DNA of 64,000 bases, taken from Streptomyces sp. NBC_00440 (lineage in GTDB: Bacteria; Actinomycetota; Actinomycetes; Streptomycetales; Streptomycetaceae). The notes beneath the pieces were generated by a model that was not told where the DNA came from, did not search any database, and saw only the letters and a program-made list of their open reading frames with translations. Position 1 is the stretch's first letter; the number at the start of each line of letters is the position of its first letter. The stretch lies in the NCBI RefSeq assembly GCF_036014215.1, contig NZ_CP107921.1:977501-1041500 (forward strand). Direction: 5' to 3'. The position numbers were made by a program, and so were the translations under genes. Below are positions 9,019-16,910 of the stretch, one piece after another.

Positions 9019-11379
9019 GTGATCAGCATGGACGGTCGCGGCCTGGTTCGCTCGGTGAAGGCGTTCGGTTCGGCTCGGGGGCGGCTGGCCCTGCGCACCG
9101 CCCTGCGCAGACGGCGCACGGACGCGGCGGCGCTCGCGCCGCCCGGCCCCGAGCGGGCGCGGGTGCCCGGCGCGGTGACCGGTGTGGAGCACCGGCCGGG
9201 CGGAGGTGTCATCCGTTTCGCCCGCTCGGAGCTGCTGGTACGGGTCGCGGTGGGCGGCGCGGTCTTCTGGGGGTGGGACGGCGCGGAGCCGACTCCTTCG
9301 TACGCGCTGGCCGGCTGCCCGGAGGCGGACCCCCGGGCCGTCCTCGAACCGGACAAGGACGGCGGGTGGCGGGTGGTGTCGGAGCGGGTGACCGTCACGG
9401 TGTCCCGGCAGGGGGCCGTGGAGATCCTGACTCCGGGCGGTGTGCGGATCCGCCGTGAGCTGCCGCCGCGCTGGTGGGAGCCGGTGTCCGGCGGTGCGGC
9501 GCGCTGGGTGCAGCGGGCCGAGGTCCCGGCCGACGCGCGCTTCTTCGGGCTCGGCGGGCGGGCGTCGGGGCCCCGGCTGCGCGACGGCACGTACCACCTG
9601 TGGAACACCGACCCGCGCGGTGGCTTCGGACCTGGTGACGACCCGCTGTACATCACGATGCCGGTGCAGCTGGTGGTGGCCGACGCCGGGACTCATCTGG
9701 TCTTCCACGACAACACCCGGGAGGGCCGGGTGGTGCTGTCCGAGGGTCAGGAGGGCGCGGGCTCCGGGCATGACAGGCCGGGTTCCAGCGAGGTGCGGAT
9801 GGGCGGCGGTCCGCTGCGCTGCTGGGTGGTGGCCGGCACCCCGGCGCGGGTCCTGCTGGGCTGGACGGCGCTGACCGGCCGGCCCGCGCTCCCGCCGTCC
9901 TGGGCGCTGGGACCGCAGCACGCGCGGTGGGGTTTCGGCAGTGCGCGGGAGGTCCGCAGGGTCGTCGCCGGATACCGGGAGCACGGGCTGCCTCTGACGG
10001 CGCTGCATCTGGACATCGACCACTTCGACCGGCATCAGGTCTTCACCGTCGACCGCGAGCACTTCCCGGACCTTCCCGGCCTCGCGGGAGAGCTCCTCAG
10101 GGACGGCATACGGCTGGTCTCGATCGTCGATCCGGCGGTGCCGGCCGAGCCGGGCAATCGCGTGTACGAGGAGGGGCTGGCCGCGGACGCCTTCGTCGGG
10201 GACGCGCGGGGCGGCGCGGCGCGCGGGGTCGTCTGGCCGGGTGAGTGCGTCTTCCCCGACTTCACCGCGCCGCAGGTACGTGCCTGGTGGGGCGGGCTGT
10301 ACGCGGAGCGGCTCGCGCAGGGCTTCGCGGGTTTCTGGCACGACATGAACGAGCCGGCCTCCATCGTCCCGTTCGGGGATCCGACGCTGCCTCTCTCGTC
10401 ACGGCACGCTCTGGAGGGCCGCGGCGGCGACCACCGGGAGGCCCACAACGTCTACGGTCTGACGATGGCGCGGGCCGGTTACGAGGGGCTGCGGGCGCTG
10501 CGCCCCGATGAGCGCCCCTTTCTGTTCTCGCGCTCCGGGTGGGCGGGGATGCAGCGGTACGGCGGGACCTGGTCGGGCGATGTGACGACGGGCTGGCCGG
10601 GGCTGCGTGCCTCGCTGTCGCTGGTGCTGGGTCTCGGGCTGTGCGGGGTGCCGTACTCGGGCCCCGACGTGGGCGGCTTCGACGGCAGCCCCTCCCCCGA
10701 GCTGTATCTGCGCTGGCTCCAGCTGGCGTCCTTCCTGCCGCTGCTGCGCACCCACTCGGCGATCCGGGCCGGGCGCAGGGAGCCGTGGGAGTTCGGCCCG
10801 GAGACGCTGGTGCACGCGAAGGCGGCACTGGTGGAACGGGAGCGGCTGCACCCGTACTTCGTGACGCTGGCGCACGTGTCACGGCTGACCGGCGCCCCGT
10901 ATGTCCGGCCGGTCTGGTGGAGTTCGCCGGGGGACCGCGCGCTGCGGGAGTGCGAGGACGCCTTCCTGCTCGGGGACTGCCTTCTGGTGGCGCCGGTCCT
11001 CGACCCCGGCGGCGACCGGCGGGCGGTGCGGCTGCCGCGGGGCCGGTGGTACGACACGGCGACCGGCGCGGCCCACGAGGGGCCGGGGCAGGTGGTGCTG
11101 GACGCGCCGCTGTCGCGCGTACCGTTGCTGGCGCGGGCCGGTTCGGTGATTCCGGTACGGGGTGACGACGGCGGTACGGAGCTGGAGGTCTGGGCGCCGG
11201 CCGCCGGGCGTACGGGGGGCGGGGTGGTCGTACGGGACGCCGGTGACGGGTGGGAGGAGCCGGAGGTCGAGCGCTACACCACGGCGCTGGAGGACGGCCG
11301 GGTGGTGGTGGGGCGCGTGGTGGCGGAGGGCGCGGTGGAGCCCGGATGCCGGGTGCGGGTGCGGGGGCTCGGGACGTAG
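9019..11379 (+). CDS. glycoside hydrolase family 31 (alpha-glucosidase-like)
   Basis: A 786-residue GH31 enzyme. The family nucleophile motif is present as GFWHDMNEPASI, with the catalytic Asp at codon 10341-10343, and the acid/base region is SGDVTTGWPGLRASL. Other hallmarks are FGLGGRASGPRLRDG, ALGPQHARWGFGS and LHLDIDHFDRHQVFT. It should cleave alpha-glucosides or a similar alpha-linked sugar. No signal peptide is seen, so it is probably cytoplasmic. The start is GTG 9019 or ATG 9028; GGGGTGG lies 5 bases before the GTG. A GC-rich hairpin follows the gene. Confidence 0.9.
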   Translation: MISMDGRGLVRSVKAFGSARGRLALRTALRRRRTDAAALAPPGPERARVPGAVTGVEHRPGGGVIRFARSELLVRVAVGGAVFWGWDGAEPTPSYALAGCPEADPRAVLEPDKDGGWRVVSERVTVTVSRQGAVEILTPGGVRIRRELPPRWWEPVSGGAARWVQRAEVPADARFFGLGGRASGPRLRDGTYHLWNTDPRGGFGPGDDPLYITMPVQLVVADAGTHLVFHDNTREGRVVLSEGQEGAGSGHDRPGSSEVRMGGGPLRCWVVAGTPARVLLGWTALTGRPALPPSWALGPQHARWGFGSAREVRRVVAGYREHGLPLTALHLDIDHFDRHQVFTVDREHFPDLPGLAGELLRDGIRLVSIVDPAVPAEPGNRVYEEGLAADAFVGDARGGAARGVVWPGECVFPDFTAPQVRAWWGGLYAERLAQGFAGFWHDMNEPASIVPFGDPTLPLSSRHALEGRGGDHREAHNVYGLTMARAGYEGLRALRPDERPFLFSRSGWAGMQRYGGTWSGDVTTGWPGLRASLSLVLGLGLCGVPYSGPDVGGFDGSPSPELYLRWLQLASFLPLLRTHSAIRAGRREPWEFGPETLVHAKAALVERERLHPYFVTLAHVSRLTGAPYVRPVWWSSPGDRALRECEDAFLLGDCLLVAPVLDPGGDRRAVRLPRGRWYDTATGAAHEGPGQVVLDAPLSRVPLLARAGSVIPVRGDDGGTELEVWAPAAGRTGGGVVVRDAGDGWEEPEVERYTTALEDGRVVVGRVVAEGAVEPGCRVRVRGLGT

Positions 11380-11452
11380 GGGCTGTCGTCCGGACGGCAG
11401 GTTCAGCGTGGTCCGGGCCTGGTGCGGAGAGTCGTGTGTCCTGGACCGGCAA

Positions 11453-11469
11453 GGGCCGGACCCCGGCCC
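11453..11469. terminator. short GC hairpin between convergent genes
   Basis: GGGCCGG (11453-11459) and CCGGCCC (11463-11469) form a 7-bp stem with a 3-base loop, placed between the converging GH31 and Nudix genes. It plausibly ends transcription from one or both sides. It is weaker than the other hairpins in the window. Confidence 0.35.
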
Positions 11470-11473
11470 GGAT

Positions 11474-12010
11474 TCAGCTGTACCGTCCGGCGAACCAGCC
11501 CCGGACTACCGCGGTCTGCAACGGGAAGCAGAGGTCCGTGGGGGCCCGCAGGATGTGCCAGCCTGTTGTCTCGTCGGTGGGTTCGGACAGCGGAAGGCCG
11601 GCCGCCGCACGTTCCGGGAGCAGGCCGAAGAGCAGCAGATGGCCGTCCGGCGAGCTGCGCGCGTCGGCCAGCCGTACGTCCTGCTGCCGGGCGGTGATGC
11701 CCGTCTCCTCCCGCAGCTCACGCACGACCGCGTGCTGCCACGTTTCGACGCCGTCGATGAAGCCGCCGGGCAGGGCGATCCCGCCGGCCTGCGGCTCGTT
11801 GGTCCGGGTGATGACGGCGAGTCCGGTGCCCTGCCCGTCGCGTACCGGCAGCAGCGCCACGGCGACGGGCAGTGGGTTGCGGTAGGCCGTGGTCCCGCAG
11901 GACGGGCAGGTGCGGGGCCATCCGGCGGCGGCGGCGAACGGAGCGCCACAGCTCGAACAGTGGGAATCCCTGACAGGCTCGTCGCGATGCTCGTCGGCAG
12001 GCTCGTTCAT
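11474..12010 (-). CDS. Nudix hydrolase with N-terminal zinc ribbon
   Basis: A 178-residue protein. The N-terminus carries a four-cysteine ribbon, CSSCGAPF ... CPSCG (about residues 18-40). The Nudix box GGFIDGVETWQHAVVRELRE plus ETGI lies near residues 83-106 with all acidic residues kept. It should hydrolyse a nucleoside diphosphate linked to another moiety; the zinc ribbon recalls NudC-type NADH pyrophosphatases, but the protein is shorter. Start ATG 12010 gives a compact N-terminus; no strong Shine-Dalgarno is visible. Divergent from the VanX-like gene 63 bases away. Confidence 0.85.
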   Translation of the reverse strand: MNEPADEHRDEPVRDSHCSSCGAPFAAAAGWPRTCPSCGTTAYRNPLPVAVALLPVRDGQGTGLAVITRTNEPQAGGIALPGGFIDGVETWQHAVVRELREETGITARQQDVRLADARSSPDGHLLLFGLLPERAAAGLPLSEPTDETTGWHILRAPTDLCFPLQTAVVRGWFAGRYS

Positions 12011-12073
12011 GAGCGCGGACTGTAGCCGATCGTGCTTCCCCTGCGGGCCGTTCACCTGATAGATGGAATGCCC

Positions 12074-12883
12074 ATGACACGACTGACATCCGCCGCACGG
12101 TCCCTGGCCGTGGCCGCCGCCGCCCTGCTCGCCCTCTCCTCCGTCACACCGGCCGCCGGGGCGCAGCGGGAGCCGCGGGCGCCCCGGGACTTCGTCGCGC
12201 TGCGCTCCGTGGACCCGACGATCATCCAGGAGATGCGCTACCCGTACGAGCACAACTTCACGGGCGCACCGGTCGACGGCTACGACCAGCCCCTGTGCAT
12301 CCTCACCCGCCCCGCCGCGCAGGCCCTGCACCGGGCCCAGACGGAGCTGCTGCGCCGGGGCTACTCGCTCAAGGTCTACGACTGCTACCGGCCGCAGCGC
12401 GCCGTCGACCGCTTCGTGCGCTGGGCCGAGGACCCGAATGCCCTGGCGATGAAGGCCGAGTTCTATCCGCAGGTCGACAAGTCGCGGCTCTTCGCGGACG
12501 GTTACATCGCGGCGAAGTCCGGCCACAGCCGGGGCAGCACCATGGATCTCACGCTGGTGAAACTCCCGGCGCTGCCGACCCGCCCGTACCGCCACGGGCA
12601 GCCGCTGGCTCCCTGCTACGCGCCGAAGGCGCAGCGCTTCCCGGACAACTCCATCGACATGGGGACCGGGTTCGACTGCTTCGACACCCTCGCGCACACC
12701 GACGACCCGCGGATCAAGGGCGTCCAGCGCACCAACCGCGACATGCTGCGGACCGCACTCGGCGCCGTCGGCTTCGTCAACCTCCCCGAGGAATGGTGGC
12801 ACTTCACCTACCAGCCGGAGGTGTACCCCGACCGCTACTTCGACTTCCCGGTCGCGTGGCGTTCGGTGGCCGGGCACCGCTGA
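12074..12883 (+). CDS. secreted D-Ala-D-Ala dipeptidase, VanX-like (peptidase M15D)
   Basis: A 269-residue exported zinc dipeptidase. Residues 1-30 form a signal peptide ending in an Ala-rich stretch (PAAGA). The catalytic core shows the SxHxxGxxxD zinc motif as SGHSRGSTMDL and the C-terminal Glu/His pair in PEEWWHF. It should cleave D-alanyl-D-alanine outside the membrane, for recycling or processing of peptidoglycan precursors, rather than confer glycopeptide resistance, since no vanHA or vanRS genes are nearby. ATG 12074 is preferred (GGA 6 bases before); ATG 12068 is possible. Confidence 0.9.
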   Translation: MTRLTSAARSLAVAAAALLALSSVTPAAGAQREPRAPRDFVALRSVDPTIIQEMRYPYEHNFTGAPVDGYDQPLCILTRPAAQALHRAQTELLRRGYSLKVYDCYRPQRAVDRFVRWAEDPNALAMKAEFYPQVDKSRLFADGYIAAKSGHSRGSTMDLTLVKLPALPTRPYRHGQPLAPCYAPKAQRFPDNSIDMGTGFDCFDTLAHTDDPRIKGVQRTNRDMLRTALGAVGFVNLPEEWWHFTYQPEVYPDRYFDFPVAWRSVAGHR

Positions 12884-12957
12884 CACCGCCGGTTCCGGAG
12901 TGCCCTCCATGGGCTCGGGTTCCGGCTCACCTTCGTGAGGGCGCCTCGTGCCCTCCG

Positions 12958-12991
12958 GCCGTCACCGCCCGCGGGCAGGGGCGGTGACGGC
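12958..12991. terminator. hairpin terminator between VanX-like gene and ABC operon
   Basis: A 12-bp perfect stem (GCCGTCACCGCC at 12958-12969 with GGCGGTGACGGC at 12980-12991) and a 10-base loop lie between the converging dipeptidase and substrate-binding protein genes. It is well placed to terminate both. Confidence 0.65.
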
Positions 12992-13015
12992 GGTACGGGC
13001 GTGTCGTCCGGCCTT

Positions 13016-14008
13016 TCAGAACGCGTGGGGCGGGGTGGTGGACGGCGGCACACCGGCGTTGAACCGGGTGTCGACGAAGTCGGAGAACGTGAACCGCTCG
13101 GGTATCAGCTTCAGGCCCGCGAACTCGTCGGCGATCTGCTGCTCCGATGCGACGGCGGCCCGGTCCACGGCGACCCGCACCGTCGTGCCCGACGTACGCC
13201 GCACCGCGTCCAGCGCCACCTTGTACGGCACGCCGGTGTCCTTGGCCCACACCTTCGCCCACTGCTGCGGGTGCTGGTAGACCCACTTCCGGGCGCGCTG
13301 CAGCCGCTGCATGTAGTCCTTCATGGCTGCCGACTTGCCCTTGTTCGCCAGCGCGGAGGGGGAGGCGATATCGAAGGTGAGACCGTTGACCAGCCCCTGT
13401 CCGCTCACCAGGACCCGGGCGTTCCCGCCGTCCAGCGCCTGGGTGGTGGTCGGGTCTGCCGCCGCCCAGGCATCGACGTCTCCCCGCTTGAAGGCGGTCT
13501 TCGCCTCGGCGGACTGGAGGTAGTCGACCTTGACGTCCTTGATCGACATTCCGGCCTTCCTGAGCACGCCGAGCAGCAGGTCGTGCCCGGTGGTGCCCTG
13601 CATCACCGCGATCTTCTTGCCCTTGAGATCGTGGACGCTCTTCAGCGGCGAGTTCTTCGGCACCAGGATGGCCGTGCCCGCCACCGAGCTGTGCATCGCG
13701 CCCACAACGGTGATCTTCGATTTGGACGCGGCGGCGAACACCGGCGGGGTGTTGCCGGTCCAGCCGAGGTCGACCGCCTTGGCGTTGACGGCTTCCAGCA
13801 GCAGCGGCCCGGAGGCGAAGTTCGACCAGTTGATCTTGTACGGCATGTTGTCGAGCTCGCCGGAGGCTTCCAGCATGGCCCGGTCGCCGCCCGTCTGGTC
13901 ACCGACGTTGAGAGTGGTCCTGGTGTGGGTGTCCGCGGACTTCCCTCCGCATGCCGTGGTCAGCAGAGCGAACGGGATGAGCAGGGCGCCGAGGCAGCGT
14001 CGTTTCAT
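13016..14008 (-). CDS. ABC transporter substrate-binding lipoprotein, sulfonate/nitrate/taurine type
   Basis: A 330-residue exported lipoprotein. The signal sequence ends with lipobox LTTACGG (Cys about residue 20). The mature part is an SsuA/TauA-like periplasmic-binding fold (DLGWTGNTPPVFAAASKSKI; HDLKGKKIAVMQGTTGHDLL), which binds small sulfonates or related oxyanions outside the membrane. It is the last gene of a minus-strand permease-ATPase-SBP operon. The ligand is inferred from family only; aliphatic sulfonates are the likeliest. Confidence 0.87.
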   Translation of the reverse strand: MKRRCLGALLIPFALLTTACGGKSADTHTRTTLNVGDQTGGDRAMLEASGELDNMPYKINWSNFASGPLLLEAVNAKAVDLGWTGNTPPVFAAASKSKITVVGAMHSSVAGTAILVPKNSPLKSVHDLKGKKIAVMQGTTGHDLLLGVLRKAGMSIKDVKVDYLQSAEAKTAFKRGDVDAWAAADPTTTQALDGGNARVLVSGQGLVNGLTFDIASPSALANKGKSAAMKDYMQRLQRARKWVYQHPQQWAKVWAKDTGVPYKVALDAVRRTSGTTVRVAVDRAAVASEQQIADEFAGLKLIPERFTFSDFVDTRFNAGVPPSTTPPHAF

Positions 14009-14053
14009 GGGGAGTCTTTCTTCGGGTTGAGTGGAGATGTGTCGCGGGGACGG

Positions 14054-14797
14054 TCAGAAGGGGGCCTGGGCCGCCGCTACGCCGAGTTCGGCCAGCAGCC
14101 CGGCGCGCAGCAGGGTGAACTCCGGCGCGCCCACGTCGCGCGGGCGTGGCAGGTCCACCGGTTGCTCATGGGCGATGACGCCGTCCTGCATCACCAGGAC
14201 CCGGTCGGCCAGCAGCAGCGCTTCCTCCACGTCATGCGTGACGAGCAGGACGGCGCAGCCTCTGCGCTGCCACACCTCGGCGACCTGCTGCTGGGCCCTG
14301 ATCCGGGTGAGCGCGTCGAGTGCGCCGAACGGCTCGTCGAGCAGCAGCAGGTCCGGTTCGCGGACCAGCGCCCGTGCCAGCGAGGCGCGTTGGGCCTCAC
14401 CGCCGGAGAGTGTCTTGGGCCAGGCATCCGCCCGGTGCTCCAGGCCGACCTCGGCCAGCGCCCGTACCGCGGTCTCCCGCGAGGGGCGGCCCGGCAGGCC
14501 CAGCACGACGTTGCGCCACACGCGTTTCCACGGCATCAGGCGGGGCGACTGGAAGGCCACCGCCCGGCGGCGAGGCACGAGCACGGTGCCGTCGATGTCC
14601 CGGTCGAGCCCGGCGAGTATCCGCAGCAGCGTGCTCTTGCCGCAGCCGCTGCGTCCCAGCAGGGCCACGAACTCGCCCGGCCGTACCGTGAGCTCCAGCC
14701 CGTCGAGGACGGCCCGGCCGTCGAAGGCCCGGGCCAGACCGGCGATCTCGACGACCGCCCGGTCGGCGGTCACTTCCCCGTGAACGTCGGTCGCCAT
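14054..14797 (-). CDS. ABC transporter ATPase, SsuB/TauB type
   Basis: A 247-residue cytoplasmic ATPase of the aliphatic sulfonate/nitrate importer family. Walker A is LLGRSGCGKSTLL, the signature LSGGEAQRASLARAL and Walker B LLLDEPFGALD, followed by the switch histidine in VTHDVEEA. Two starts are possible: ATG 14797 overlaps the permease gene by 28 bases, and GTG 14773 overlaps the permease stop as GTGA with GGGGAA immediately before it. Either way it is translationally coupled to the permease. Confidence 0.92.
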   Translation of the reverse strand: MATDVHGEVTADRAVVEIAGLARAFDGRAVLDGLELTVRPGEFVALLGRSGCGKSTLLRILAGLDRDIDGTVLVPRRRAVAFQSPRLMPWKRVWRNVVLGLPGRPSRETAVRALAEVGLEHRADAWPKTLSGGEAQRASLARALVREPDLLLLDEPFGALDALTRIRAQQQVAEVWQRRGCAVLLVTHDVEEALLLADRVLVMQDGVIAHEQPVDLPRPRDVGAPEFTLLRAGLLAELGVAAAQAPF

Positions 14798-15663
14798 TGC
14801 AGCAACAGCCTTTCCAGCGTGCGGACGACGACATCGGCGGCCAGGCCGAGGCAGGCGTAGACGATCAGGCAGACCACGATGACGTCGGTGCGGTAGTACT
14901 CACGGGCCTGATCCATCAGGAAGCCGATGCCGTCGCCGGCGTTGACCGTCTCGCCGAAGACCAGGGCCAGCCACGCCGAGCCCAGCGCGAACCTCAGCCC
15001 GGTCAGGGCGCCGGGCAGCGCCCCGGGCAGCACGACATGGCGGATCAGGCCCCACCGGCCCAGTCCCAGCGTGGCGCCGGCCTCGATCAACTGCTGGTCC
15101 ACGCCACGGATCCCGGCGTAGGTGTTCATGTACAGCGGGAAGGCCACGGCGAAGGCGATCAGCGTCGCCTTGACCGTCTCACCGATGCCCAGCCAGACGA
15201 TCAGCAGCGGGATGAGCCCGGCGAACGGCACCGCGCGCAGCATCTGCACCACAGCGTCGATCAGGTCCTCGCCGATCCGCAGCAGCCCGGACAGCAGCCC
15301 AAGACCGACCCCGGCCGTCGCGCCCAGCGCCAGTCCGACGGCGACGCGTTGCACGGAGACCGCCATCGCTGACGGCAGCGTGCCGTCGGCGATCAGCCCG
15401 CCCGCGGTACGGGCGATGGTGCCCGGGGAGGCAAGGATGTCCGGCTGGAGTGCCCCGGTGGCGCTGAACACCTGCCACAGGGCCAGCAGCAGCAAGGGCC
15501 CGGAGGCGCGTCGGAGCCAGCGCGGCACGCTGCGGCGCCGGGACGACGCGGAGACGATGGGTTCCAGGTCGACGCCCGCCGCACCGGATGGGCCCACCCC
15601 CTCAGGGCCCGTGGCCGAAGCCCCGCATATGCCCGGTTGGGGGGATGTGTCGTTGGTACTCAT
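14770..15663 (-). CDS. ABC transporter permease, SsuC/TauC type
   Basis: A 297-residue membrane permease with about six hydrophobic segments. The cytoplasmic EAA loop that contacts the ATPase is EAGATLGLGRWGLIRHVVLPGA in its middle part. ATG 15663 is chosen over an upstream GTG at 15675 because GGAG lies 7 bases before it. First gene of the operon; the ATPase and binding-protein genes follow. The N-terminal about 50 residues are Pro/Ser-rich and probably cytoplasmic. Confidence 0.9.
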   Translation of the reverse strand: MSTNDTSPQPGICGASATGPEGVGPSGAAGVDLEPIVSASSRRRSVPRWLRRASGPLLLLALWQVFSATGALQPDILASPGTIARTAGGLIADGTLPSAMAVSVQRVAVGLALGATAGVGLGLLSGLLRIGEDLIDAVVQMLRAVPFAGLIPLLIVWLGIGETVKATLIAFAVAFPLYMNTYAGIRGVDQQLIEAGATLGLGRWGLIRHVVLPGALPGALTGLRFALGSAWLALVFGETVNAGDGIGFLMDQAREYYRTDVIVVCLIVYACLGLAADVVVRTLERLLLQWRPTFTGK

Positions 15664-16042
15664 CAGGGGCTCCACGTCGGGGCGAGAGGGCGCGGGCGCG
15701 CGGCTGTCGGTGGTGCCGACGGCGGAGCGCCGTCACGGCGCCGGGCGCGAGACGGGGAGCGGTGGGAAGCCTGAAGGCGTCGGCAGTCCAGGCAGCGTGC
15801 GGTAGCGGCAGAGGTCACGATCAGCGGGTCAAGGTGACCTCACGGAGCGGACTTCTGGTAAATGCGACATGAACACGGGGCAGAAGCTAGCAGGTGGGAC
15901 CCTCGGGCGGTCAACCGGCGTCTCGCCCATCGGACGTCGCCCCATGCGCGCCCGACGGTCCTGACCGGCAGCCCGGCCCGCCGGGCCGTTGGTGAGCCGC
16001 CCGCTTCTTCCCCGGCACATCGCCGGGGCCTACCGTCTCCCC
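15664..16042. other. gene-free stretch upstream of the ABC operon
   Basis: About 380 bases without a supported gene, between the divergent ABC operon and the Mpo1-like gene. It holds an 8-bp perfect inverted repeat GAGGTCAC (15811-15818) / GTGACCTC (15834-15841) with a 15-base loop, about 150 bases before the permease start. On the minus strand a 13-codon open frame (MSHLPEVRSVRSP) ends at 15829, but nothing identifies it as a real leader peptide. I see no clear promoter. Confidence 0.4.
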
Positions 16043-16390
16043 ATGACGCAGCGGACGTTTGATTCGTACGAGGAATTCTGGCCCTACTACGTCGCGATGC
16101 ACTCCCGTGCGGCGACCCGGTGGGTGCATCTGACCGGCACGCTGACGGGGCTCGCGCTGAGCACCTACGGGCTGGCGCGCGGCCGGAAGCGGTATGCGGC
16201 CGCGCTGCCGCTCATCGGGTACGGGACCGCCTGGCCCGCGCACTTCCTCATCGAGGGGAACAACCCGGCCTCGTTCGGCCACCCGGCCTGGTCGCTCCGG
16301 GGAGACGTGCGGATGATCCGGACGATGCTGGCGGGCCGGGACCACGAACTGGCCGCCACCGCCGCCAAGTGGCTCGCGGAGAACGGCTGA
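16043..16390 (+). CDS. DUF962 / Mpo1-like protein
   Basis: A 115-residue protein of the YGL010w/Mpo1-like (DUF962) family. Conserved features are HSRAATRWVHLTGTLTGL at the N-terminus and PLIGYGTAWPAHFLIEGNNP with the invariant HFxxExNxP-type motif, then HPAWSLRGDVRM. The yeast relative is an iron-dependent 2-hydroxy fatty acid dioxygenase; whether the bacterial short form catalyses this is not established. Two weak hydrophobic segments suggest membrane association. ATG 16043 fits the start of homologous domains. Confidence 0.85.
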   Translation: MTQRTFDSYEEFWPYYVAMHSRAATRWVHLTGTLTGLALSTYGLARGRKRYAAALPLIGYGTAWPAHFLIEGNNPASFGHPAWSLRGDVRMIRTMLAGRDHELAATAAKWLAENG

Positions 16391-16409
16391 CCCATGCCAC
16401 ACTGAACAC

Positions 16410-16427
16410 TTCTGACGTTCCGTCAGA
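16410..16427 (+). promoter_or_regulatory. operator palindrome upstream of the DUF35/thiolase operon
   Basis: TCTGACGTTCCGTCAGA (16411-16427) is a perfect 7-bp inverted repeat with a 3-base centre, ending 21 bases before the TTG start. TTCTGACGTTCCGTCA (16410-16425) recurs with one mismatch at 50031-50016, in the same orientation and at nearly the same distance from another start codon. This looks like a binding site for one regulator, perhaps TetR family, acting on both operons. Confidence 0.6.
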
Positions 16428-16448
16428 TAGCTGATGCCGGGAGGGGTT

Positions 16449-16910
16449 TTGACGCGCACCCGCACACCCGTGGTGGCCGGATGGTTCACGGCCGATGCCG
16501 GGGAGGACGACTTCCGGCTGCTGGGCACCCGGTGCTCGGCCTGTTCCGCCGTCTTCTTCCCGCGCGAGGACACCTTCTGCCGTAATCCCGGCTGTCAGGG
16601 CGGGGAGTTGGCGGAGGTGCCGCTCTCCAAGCGTGGCCGCGTCTGGTCGTACACCGACGGCCGGTACCGGCCGCCCGCGCCGTACGTCTCGGATCCCGGC
16701 GTGGAGTGGGAGCCGTACACCCTGGTCGCCGTCGAGCTCGAAGCGGAGGGCATGGTCGTGCTCGGGCAGGCCGCACCGGGCGTGGCACTCACGGATCTGG
16801 CCGTCGGCGCCGTCGTCGAAGCCGTGCCCGGCGTGCTCAACGAGGACACGGACACCACCTGGACCACCTGGCACTGGCGACCGGTGCGGACACCGGAGGC
16901 GCGCTCATGA
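16449..16910 (+). CDS. DUF35 zinc-ribbon / OB-fold protein (acyl-CoA-associated)
   Basis: About 153 residues. A four-cysteine zinc ribbon (CSACSAVFFPREDTFCRNPGC, about residues 25-46, split across the ribbon) precedes an OB-fold. Such proteins pair with thiolase-like lipid-transfer proteins and appear to position acyl-CoA substrates. TTG 16449 is favoured by GGGAGGGG just upstream; ATG 16434 in frame is the alternative. Its stop overlaps the next gene's ATG as ATGA, the usual translational coupling for this pair. Confidence 0.88.
   Translation: MTRTRTPVVAGWFTADAGEDDFRLLGTRCSACSAVFFPREDTFCRNPGCQGGELAEVPLSKRGRVWSYTDGRYRPPAPYVSDPGVEWEPYTLVAVELEAEGMVVLGQAAPGVALTDLAVGAVVEAVPGVLNEDTDTTWTTWHWRPVRTPEARS

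Noticed and set aside
4103..10341. Very long minus-strand open frames running through the MocR and GH31 genes
   Set aside because: The N-terminal parts are low-complexity Arg/Pro/Gly sequence antisense to well-supported genes; only the MFS and acetoacetyl-CoA synthetase portions at their ends are real.
12074..12883. Glycopeptide resistance gene vanX
   Set aside because: It has a signal peptide and no vanH, vanA or vanRS neighbours; a general cell-wall dipeptidase is the better reading.
15664..15880. Sulfur-type leader peptide upstream of the importer operon
   Set aside because: A frame with two Cys codons exists, but it lacks the Arg-His/Leu-Cys pattern of Streptomyces leader peptides and a ribosome site.
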